Assembly: GCA_030618925.1 (NCBI GenBank)
Contig: JAUXCK010000047.1
Span: 1-11,524 of the forward strand
Reading direction: 5' to 3'
Source of the DNA: Desulfobacteraceae bacterium
GTDB lineage: Bacteria; Desulfobacterota; Desulfobacteria; Desulfobacterales; SURF-7
DNA length: 11,524 nt
Shown: one piece after another, positions 1 to 4,938 of the stretch
Position numbering within the stretch: position 1 is the first letter of the stretch
Layout of the letters: each line of letters begins with the position of its first letter
Notes under the pieces: generated by a model
Told to the model about the DNA's origin: nothing
Seen by the model: only the letters and a program-made list of their open reading frames with translations
The model's database searches: none
Position numbers and translations under genes: made by a program

Positions 1-552
1 AAGCCATTTTTTAAAAGCTGTTCCCAAATCGCCTTCTCAGACAACAGCTACTGGACTGCAGACCGCGCCTTAAAAGCAAAGTCGGGCCGGATCCCTGATG
101 AGCTCCTTGTCTTTTCAACTGTCCCTTCAAATTTTGATCCTGACCTGGCACCGCCCGGAAAGCAATGCGTACTGGCATCCACCCTGTGTCCTCCGGACCC
201 TCACATGAAAAATGTTCAGGCCTGGTGGGATAAAATGGATGAAATGATGGAACGGATCTGGCCCGGGTTTTTTCAATATGTTGAATCCAGGGAGGGGTAT
301 GGTACCCGGCAGGTATCGTCTGCAGCCAGGGATCATGTTCTGCCGGGAATCGGCGGGGAATGTATTGGTCTGGGTCAGATAGTGGGCCAGTGCGGAAAAC
401 ACAAACCATCCGCCAGCGCACCCATCCGCGGCCTGTTTTACGTGGGATGCGATGCAGGTGGATTCGGGTGCGGGACACACCAGGCTGTTGACTCTGCGTT
501 TAATGTGTCACGGATCGTACACCAGTACCATCAGACGCATTCTCTTTCTTAA
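1..552 (+). CDS. FAD-dependent oxidoreductase (phytoene desaturase/amine oxidase-like), C-terminal part
   Basis: The reading frame is open from the first base of the window to a TAA stop, giving 183 residues with no start of its own, so the gene begins upstream. An internal ATG at 205 would start in the middle of the conserved region and is unlikely to be the real start. Residues 144-168 read GLFYVG-CDAGGFGCGT followed by AVDSAFN. This is the C-terminal FAD-binding signature of NAD(P)/FAD-dependent desaturases and isomerases of the COG1233 type, where the usual form is VGDDAGGxGxGTxxAxDSA. The first acidic residue of that motif is Cys here. The N-terminal Rossmann fold and catalytic part lie outside the window, so the substrate cannot be named. 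Carotenoid-type desaturase/isomerase is the closest family. Other members of the flavin amine oxidoreductase superfamily are possible. Confidence 0.75.
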   Translation, partial: KPFFKSCSQIAFSDNSYWTADRALKAKSGRIPDELLVFSTVPSNFDPDLAPPGKQCVLASTLCPPDPHMKNVQAWWDKMDEMMERIWPGFFQYVESREGYGTRQVSSAARDHVLPGIGGECIGLGQIVGQCGKHKPSASAPIRGLFYVGCDAGGFGCGTHQAVDSAFNVSRIVHQYHQTHSLS

Positions 553-556
553 CCCC

Positions 557-590
557 AACCGCAGGTTGCAAGCTCAACCGCAGGTTGAGC
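557..590. repeat. Tandem copies of AACCGCAGGTTG with hairpin
   Basis: The 12-mer AACCGCAGGTTG occurs at 557-568 and again at 576-587. Each copy is itself an inverted repeat with a GCA loop. The second copy extends to a perfect 8-bp stem (GCTCAACC at 572-579, loop GCA, GGTTGAGC at 583-590). It lies immediately after the oxidoreductase stop codon. It could end that transcript or stabilise its 3' end, but no T-tract follows, so a classical Rho-independent terminator is not supported. Confidence 0.55.
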
Positions 591-672
591 CGTCATCCCG
601 GACTTGATCCGGGATCCAGGAAAAATATCAACCCGCTAAATTACCTGGACTCCGGCTTTCGCCGGAGTGACG
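591..672. repeat. MITE-like dispersed palindromic element, 82 bp
   Basis: The left arm at 591-620 starts CGTCATCCCGG and ends CCGGGATCCAGG. The right arm at 644-672 is its imperfect reverse complement, starting CCTGGACTCCGG and ending CCGGAGTGACG. Each arm also contains an internal CCGG...CCGG stem, so the whole element folds as two hairpins inside a larger one. Elements starting CGTCAT and ending ATGACG with CCGG-type stems are common dispersed repeats in many proteobacterial genomes. No coding potential is visible. It lies between the ends of convergent genes, a typical place for such repeats. Confidence 0.6.
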
Positions 673-715
673 AAATAGCGGAGCGGCTCCCTTTTTGTAA
701 AAAGGAAGGCAGCGG

Positions 716-1378
716 TTAGGAATTATTCTCGATCTTCCAGACATATATATTATCGACTATCTCTCTATCCAGGGCAAGCTCTGTGTTTTCAAATTTAATA
801 CAAAAGGTGGGGCTTGTGCGATGTACGGCCACGACAATACCGGGCTGAAGCCCGAAAGAGATCAGCTGGTGCAGGTTCGAATGGCTACCGGGTTTAATGT
901 AGGCAATTTTCCCTTTTTCACTGGGTTTCAAGCTGCTCAGGCTGGTCACGACCTGACCCACCACTTTAAGTTTTTTCCTGCAGCACTTCCCCCTTGGAAT
1001 TCTTTTCCCATCCGGACACATCTCAGGATGCCCGAGCAATGTGCATATGGCCTCTTCAACCTCTGGGACCAATCGGTGCTCAACTTCACAGGCGACCTTC
1101 TCCATAGCTGAATTTGTAAGTTGAAGAGTGCTTGATACCAACACTTCTGCAAGCCGGTGCCGCCGCATGATCGCGCTGGCTAAAATTTTACCATCACTTG
1201 ACAAAAAAACCTTGTCGTCGCTGGGTATGATCAGGCCTTTTTCTTCAAGTTCTTTAAGATCTGCATCAGAAAAATCAACGACACATCTCTTTTTAACGGC
1301 ATCGAGGGAAGAGCTATTGGTCTCGCCGGCACACCAGATGGCTTCCATTATCTCTTCCTGTTCATCACTCAGCATCAT
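716..1378 (-). CDS. DtxR-type metal sensor fused to a C-terminal FeoA domain
   Basis: The 220-residue protein has three parts. Residues 1-65 are a winged-helix-like region. Residues 66-130 resemble the DtxR metal-binding and dimerisation domain, with RRHRLAE at 72-78 and ACEVEH at 96-101. By alignment with DtxR, H74, E78, C97, E100 and H101 sit at known metal-ligand positions. Residues 136-216 are a FeoA/SH3-like domain. A Cys-rich linker (C121, C132, C133) joins them. The helix that should read DNA (about residues 35-47) is acidic, which is unusual for a repressor. The gene follows feoB on the same strand after a 73-bp gap, so the two are probably cotranscribed. AAGGAG upstream lies 4 nt from the first ATG and 7 nt from a second ATG one codon later; either could be used. 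The inferred role is iron-responsive control of, or partnership with, FeoB. Confidence 0.8.
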   Translation of the reverse strand: MMLSDEQEEIMEAIWCAGETNSSSLDAVKKRCVVDFSDADLKELEEKGLIIPSDDKVFLSSDGKILASAIMRRHRLAEVLVSSTLQLTNSAMEKVACEVEHRLVPEVEEAICTLLGHPEMCPDGKRIPRGKCCRKKLKVVGQVVTSLSSLKPSEKGKIAYIKPGSHSNLHQLISFGLQPGIVVAVHRTSPTFCIKFENTELALDREIVDNIYVWKIENNS

Positions 1379-1416
1379 TCATCTCCTTGTGGGCCCGAAC
1401 GAAAGCCCTTTAAACA

Positions 1417-1448
1417 GGTTCGTTGGGTTTCGCTTCGCTCTACTCAAC
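1417..1448. repeat. Short degenerate inverted repeat in feoB-regulator gap
   Basis: The 73-bp gap between the feoB stop and the next gene holds GGTT at 1417-1420 and AACC at 1445-1448, plus GTTG at 1422-1425 facing CAAC at 1444-1447. Between them is the string TTTCGCTTCGCTC. This resembles a dispersed repeat with GTTGGGTTTCGC and GCTCAACCCAAC arms that I recall from other genomes, here eroded. It may be neutral, or it may weaken read-through from feoB to the regulator. The assignment is weak. Confidence 0.3.
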
Positions 1449-1451
1449 CGA

Positions 1452-3437
1452 CTAGGTAAAGGTAATACCGAATACCCTGCATGTAAAGTTGACAATACTT
1501 CCGACGATCACGGCATAAACCATAACAATGCCCATGATGATGCCGCCCGCCTTCATACCGCGTTCCTTAAATAACACAATTGTCGCGTTCATGCAGGGGG
1601 AAAGAAATGTCATCACCAGCAGGTTCACCACAAGCTGGACATTGGTATATATTGTGCTGAGGTGCCCGATTTCAACAGCACCGCTCTCTCTTCGAATAAT
1701 CGTTTTTATAAATACCTGCACACTTTTCTCCGGAAGTCCCATGAACCCGCTGACCACCGGCTCTAATACCCTTTCCAGAACTGCCAATCCCCCCATTCGG
1801 TCGAGCAGAAATACACAAAATGACGCCAGGACAAAAACCGGTATGGCCTCTTTCATAAAAAAATAGGTCTTGAGCACAGCGGATTTAAAAATTTGATCGA
1901 TCTTGGGCCACCGCATTGGTGAAATTTCCATTAAAAACGGTTCCCGCTTCCCCGGCAATATGATGTTTGCTAGAAATCCGGCAACAAATATCTGTAAAAA
2001 AATAATCCCGAAAACGGTTATGGCCGCAGTTGCAGGCATCTTGCCCAGAATGATGAACATGACCGCAAGCAGAGGGGCGCAGGGCATGCCGAGAAGGAGA
2101 AGAAACGTGGCAATATTTTTTTCCTTTTTCGTATCCAGCATCCGTGTGGTGAGAATTGCCATGGTCACACAGGAAAATCCCATAACAAGAGGAATGACAC
2201 CTTTCCCGTTCAAACCCATCTTCTGAAACACCTTGTCCAGAAGGATTGATATCCGGGGGAGATATCCTGAATCTTCGAGTATCCCGAAAGCGATGTAAAA
2301 GCAGAAGAGCACGGGCAACACCAGTCCCAGGGCCAAAAAAATGCCCGTGGGTAAAATCCCGAAGTCAGGATCCATGATCATATCCCTTATAAACACACTC
2401 GGAATGGGCCGGACAAGAATTTCTGCCCAGGGGATCAAAAAGCCTTCAAAAAGGGTCTGGTTTATGGTGTCAACCAGAAAAGTCGCCCCAAAGGATCCCA
2501 CAAAAAGATAGATAAAACACAATGCTGCCATGGCAATGGGAATACCGGTTGTGAGTTGTGTGCACCAGTCTCCAAATTTAACCAGAAAGGGATTCTTGGA
2601 GGGGGGTTCAACCTTTTGTATGGTGTTGGCAATCTGTTCGGCTTTTTTATTGTATAAGCTTGCCAGCAATATGGTGCATGACAAAGGATCTTCCATGCGG
2701 TATTCGTCAGCCAGGTTCTTTAATTGTTCCAGCATCCCCGGGCCGAATTTGCTTTCAACATAATCTTCTATCCGCTTATCGCCAACCAGCAGCAAAATGC
2801 CGACCGCCCTCGGGGATATATCGGTTGATTTGAGAAGTTTCGCAGCAATCAATAAATATTTCTCGATCCAGGCAGGATACTCGATCAGGCTCTTCGCGAT
2901 TCTCATACCCTTTATACCTGAAACCACTTTTGATACGCCAATCCCGTCCCGCGCTATGGTTGTAAAAACATCTACACCGAGTATTTCGGAAAGTTTGGTA
3001 TAATCAATCTTGATCCCGCGGGAAGTGCCTTCGTCAATCATATTGACGTCAAGAAGCATGGGCAAACCATACTCTATATGCTGAATCGCAATCGAAATAG
3101 AGCGTCTCATGTTTTTTGCGTCTGCTACCAGGATTACCCCCTGGACGTTGTAATCATCTGTCTGAGACAGAAGGATATCCCTGCCGGCCCTTTCATCTTC
3201 GTTTGTCGAAAACATGGAAACCACACCCGGCGTATCAAATGCGATTCTTTCTGTCCCTTTGATTGTTCCGGCAGTAATGGATACGGTATTTCCGGGAATG
3301 TTTACACTCATGGTTTTCCCACCGCACATGTGCGAAAACAAGGATGTCTTGCCCACGTTCATGTTGCCGACAATCACGACATTTGTGTCCTTGCTGTGGC
3401 TTTTCCCACCCTGTTTTCTTTTTGAAAATTCCTGCAT
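1452..3437 (-). CDS. feoB: Ferrous iron transport protein B (FeoB), GTPase-permease
   Basis: FeoB is the inner-membrane ferrous iron transporter with a cytoplasmic GTPase. The 661-residue protein shows G1 GNMNVGKT at 24-31, G3 DTPG at 68-71 and G4 NMID at 132-135, then a helical linker and about eight hydrophobic segments from residue 295 to the end. The first gate motif LEDSGYLPR is at 387-395. The second core motif reads GFSC at 420-423 with TTRMLD after it, then MPC at 451-453 and SPC at 613-615. The Cys residues of FeoB pores are kept while surrounding residues differ from the Escherichia coli type. It is shorter than the roughly 770-residue E. coli protein, as in many anaerobes. An AGGAG lies 11 nt upstream of the ATG, slightly long spacing. 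No separate feoA gene is seen; the FeoA domain is on the downstream regulator. Confidence 0.95.
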   Translation of the reverse strand: MQEFSKRKQGGKSHSKDTNVVIVGNMNVGKTSLFSHMCGGKTMSVNIPGNTVSITAGTIKGTERIAFDTPGVVSMFSTNEDERAGRDILLSQTDDYNVQGVILVADAKNMRRSISIAIQHIEYGLPMLLDVNMIDEGTSRGIKIDYTKLSEILGVDVFTTIARDGIGVSKVVSGIKGMRIAKSLIEYPAWIEKYLLIAAKLLKSTDISPRAVGILLLVGDKRIEDYVESKFGPGMLEQLKNLADEYRMEDPLSCTILLASLYNKKAEQIANTIQKVEPPSKNPFLVKFGDWCTQLTTGIPIAMAALCFIYLFVGSFGATFLVDTINQTLFEGFLIPWAEILVRPIPSVFIRDMIMDPDFGILPTGIFLALGLVLPVLFCFYIAFGILEDSGYLPRISILLDKVFQKMGLNGKGVIPLVMGFSCVTMAILTTRMLDTKKEKNIATFLLLLGMPCAPLLAVMFIILGKMPATAAITVFGIIFLQIFVAGFLANIILPGKREPFLMEISPMRWPKIDQIFKSAVLKTYFFMKEAIPVFVLASFCVFLLDRMGGLAVLERVLEPVVSGFMGLPEKSVQVFIKTIIRRESGAVEIGHLSTIYTNVQLVVNLLVMTFLSPCMNATIVLFKERGMKAGGIIMGIVMVYAVIVGSIVNFTCRVFGITFT

Positions 3438-3548
3438 CGGAAATCTATCTCCTGTGTGTCACCGCACTTGCATTCCCGAAATAAATCCCTGACCCGTCCG
3501 GGATAAGGGACGATTCCAAAGGATCAATGCTGAGCGCACAAATAAAGT

Positions 3549-3577
3549 TTGATACACCAAACATTATATGTTGTCAA
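3549..3577 (-). promoter_or_regulatory. Candidate feoB promoter with internal palindrome
   Basis: On the minus strand a perfect -35 box TTGACA (3577-3572) is separated by 17 nt from a TATCAA -10 box (3554-3549, 4 of 6 consensus matches). This predicts a transcript start near 3542 and a feoB leader of about 105 nt. The spacer contains the near-palindrome AACAT-TAT-ATGTT (3560-3572), a natural position for a repressor operator. A TATAAT also occurs in the spacer but has no -35 at proper distance. The call is by consensus only. Confidence 0.5.
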
Positions 3578-3609
3578 TGAAAAATTTTGGGCCACATTTC
3601 TTTTTTTGA

Positions 3610-3638
3610 TTGACTTAACTTTTATTCTGTCATAGATT
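3610..3638 (+). promoter_or_regulatory. Candidate promoter of the divergent DtxR/MntR-type gene
   Basis: TTGACT (3610-3615) is followed after 17 nt by TAGATT (3633-3638), a reasonable sigma70-type pair. It predicts initiation near 3645, giving a leader of about 85 nt before the ATG at 3729. T-rich sequence just upstream (3599-3607) could add promoter strength. The -35 box lies 32 bp from the oppositely directed feoB -35 box, so both promoters could be controlled together. Confidence 0.5.
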
Positions 3639-3640
3639 AC

Positions 3641-3685
3641 AGGGTAACTTATTTGGTCAGGGTAACATATCGCCATAAAGGTAAC
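3641..3685 (+). promoter_or_regulatory. Three AGGGTAAC-type direct repeats, candidate operator
   Basis: AGGGTAAC occurs at 3641-3648 and 3659-3666, and the variant AAGGTAAC at 3678-3685. The spacings are 18 and 19 bp, so the sites fall on nearly the same side of the helix after about 1.8 turns. The first repeat covers the predicted start of the regulator transcript and the others lie in its leader, where bound protein would block transcription. The half-site loosely resembles the AGGTTAACCT-type boxes bound by DtxR/IdeR proteins. Autoregulation by the adjacent regulator is the simplest reading, but it is an inference. Confidence 0.45.
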
Positions 3686-3728
3686 TCCGGGAATCATCAG
3701 CAAACAGACCGGCCTTGTCGGGGGATGA

Positions 3729-4241
3729 ATGAAAAGTAATACAAAACTCTCAGAAAGCCTTGAAGATTATCTGGAAGTCATACTCGATCTTGAAAATACT
3801 CAAAAAGTGGCCCGGGCAAAAGACATTGCCGAGCGGCTGGGTGTGGCGCAGGGGTCTGTTACAAGTGCATTGAAAAATCTGGGAGAAAAAAATCTGATCA
3901 ATTATAAGCCATACAGTTTTATCACCCTGACGCCCGGCGGCAAAAAAATTGCCGTAGACATCACAAAACGCCATATTGCGCTAAAGAATTTCCTGCTGAA
4001 AATTTTACAAATTGATGAGGAGACGGCAGAATCAACCGCCTGCAGAATGGAGCATTCAATTGATAAAAATACAATGGAAAGGCTGATCTCTTTTTTGGAT
4101 TTTATCAATACATGCCCGAGAACAGGAAAAGACTGGCTGGAAACATTCAAGAAATACTGCTCGTCAGAAAAACCGGATCAAAAGAAATGTAAAGAATGCC
4201 TGGAAAACTGCATCACCTCTTCCCAAAAAGAGTTAAATTAA
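3729..4241 (+). CDS. DtxR/MntR-family metal-dependent transcriptional regulator with Cys-rich tail
   Basis: This 170-residue cytoplasmic protein has a canonical winged helix-turn-helix: KDIAERLGV at 31-39, SVTSALKNL as recognition helix at 43-51, and a wing ending TLTPGGKKIA. The metal-binding/dimerisation domain follows, with H82 (RHIALKNFLL) and CRMEH at 105-109. Aligned by eye to known members, D13 matches the MntR-type Asp, while C105 matches the DtxR-type Cys, with E108 and H109 shared. It has no SH3/FeoA domain. Instead the tail carries C129, C144, C154, C157 and C161, including CxxCxxxC. Start ATG 3729 is preceded by GGGGGATGA, a usable ribosome binding site. It is divergent from feoB across a shared regulatory region, so it is the likely iron- or manganese-responsive repressor of feoB and of itself. 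The metal specificity is not settled by sequence. Confidence 0.85.
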   Translation: MKSNTKLSESLEDYLEVILDLENTQKVARAKDIAERLGVAQGSVTSALKNLGEKNLINYKPYSFITLTPGGKKIAVDITKRHIALKNFLLKILQIDEETAESTACRMEHSIDKNTMERLISFLDFINTCPRTGKDWLETFKKYCSSEKPDQKKCKECLENCITSSQKELN

Positions 4242-4327
4242 AATTAATATCAGTATGTTATAGAAATTCTGCCCCCCCACCTCACCCCAAAAACAGGCCT
4301 GAATAATGCATCCGTCCAGTTGTTTTC

Positions 4328-4357
4328 TTGACATTTCGACACCTTAGGGTGTAAAAT
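4328..4357 (+). promoter_or_regulatory. Sigma70-like promoter of the PilZ gene
   Basis: A perfect TTGACA (4328-4333) lies 18 nt before TAAAAT (4352-4357, 5 of 6). Initiation is predicted near 4364, leaving a short leader that contains AGGAGG at 4378-4383, four bases before the ATG. The PilZ gene therefore looks independently transcribed rather than part of the regulator operon. The 145-bp gap upstream (4242-4387) otherwise holds only a C-rich run at 4271-4277. Confidence 0.65.
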
Positions 4358-4387
4358 AGTAAATACACCCAACAAACAGGAGGAAAA

Positions 4388-4888
4388 ATGGAATTCTTTG
4401 GTATGGACATACCGAGCTTTATCAGTGTGATGGCTCTGGCGGTACTCGTTGCACTTTTCTTTGTTGTCCGAAAAGACAGCTCCTGCGATTCAATCAGCCC
4501 TGTATCGATGCGCAGCTTTAAAAAGAAACCCGCCGGTCCTGAAAGCCGCCGGCATGTCAGGCTCGACGTTGACTGGCCCATCACAATGGATACATCCTGT
4601 GGAAAACTAAACGCAACCCTGGCCAATATAAGCATGGGCGGTGCATTTATTACCTGTAATGAACCGCTCCCCCTTTATGAGCAGTTTACTTTGAATATCG
4701 ATTCAAAAGGCAAAAGCGACGTCACCATCAATGCCGAGGTCCTCTGGTCCAACGTAAACGTTTCAGACGACATGATCCATAATCGCGGCATGGGAATCCG
4801 ATTTGTGCATAACGCGGATGATGTCCGCCAGTTCCTCAACAAAATAATAACCGAACTTGTGACCCAGGAAAGAGGTGCGGAAACATAG
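4388..4888 (+). CDS. Membrane-anchored PilZ-domain protein, probable c-di-GMP receptor
   Basis: The 166-residue protein has one hydrophobic segment at about 9-27 followed by a basic stretch, which suggests an N-terminal membrane anchor with the rest in the cytoplasm. Residues 50-155 form a PilZ domain. The c-di-GMP-binding motif RxxxR is present as R54-RHV-R58, and the second motif (D/N)xSxxG is present as N80-I-S82-MG-G85. Both key elements are intact, so ligand binding is likely by family knowledge. RGMGIRFV at 133-140 fits the later PilZ strand. There is a strong AGGAGG ribosome binding site. No diguanylate cyclase, phosphodiesterase, flagellar or cellulose gene is nearby, so the output process is unknown. 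The helicase gene downstream is convergent. Confidence 0.85.
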   Translation: MEFFGMDIPSFISVMALAVLVALFFVVRKDSSCDSISPVSMRSFKKKPAGPESRRHVRLDVDWPITMDTSCGKLNATLANISMGGAFITCNEPLPLYEQFTLNIDSKGKSDVTINAEVLWSNVNVSDDMIHNRGMGIRFVHNADDVRQFLNKIITELVTQERGAET

Positions 4889-4890
4889 AT

Positions 4891-4928
4891 AGTGCCCATC
4901 CATAAATAGCTATCTATGGATGGACACT
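4891..4928. terminator. Hairpin between convergent genes, possible two-way terminator
   Basis: Left arm AGTGCCCATCCATA (4891-4904) pairs with right arm TATGGATGGACACT (4915-4928), a 14-bp stem with one C-A mismatch and a 10-nt loop. It starts two bases after the PilZ stop codon and ends ten bases before the helicase stop codon. Neither side has a long T-tract, so termination efficiency is uncertain, but position and symmetry fit a shared terminator. Confidence 0.55.
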
Positions 4929-4938
4929 AAATAGAACG

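Noticed and set aside
11..478. Long open frame on the minus strand across the start of the window
   Set aside because: It is antisense to the oxidoreductase frame, which carries a recognisable FAD motif. The minus-strand product is Pro/Arg-rich without any family feature.
690..705. CCTTTTT-GT-AAAAAGG inverted repeat as terminator of the DtxR-FeoA gene
   Set aside because: The stem is mostly A/T with a two-base loop and no following T-run in the gene's direction, so it is too weak to call.
553..715. CRISPR-like array from the repeated AACCGCAGGTTG motif
   Set aside because: There are only two 12-bp copies with a 7-bp gap and no cas genes, so it is not a CRISPR.
3487..3510. Riboswitch-like structure in the feoB leader (short inverted repeats around CCCGTCCGGG)
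   Set aside because: Only 4-5 bp stems are present, and they match no riboswitch core that I recognise.
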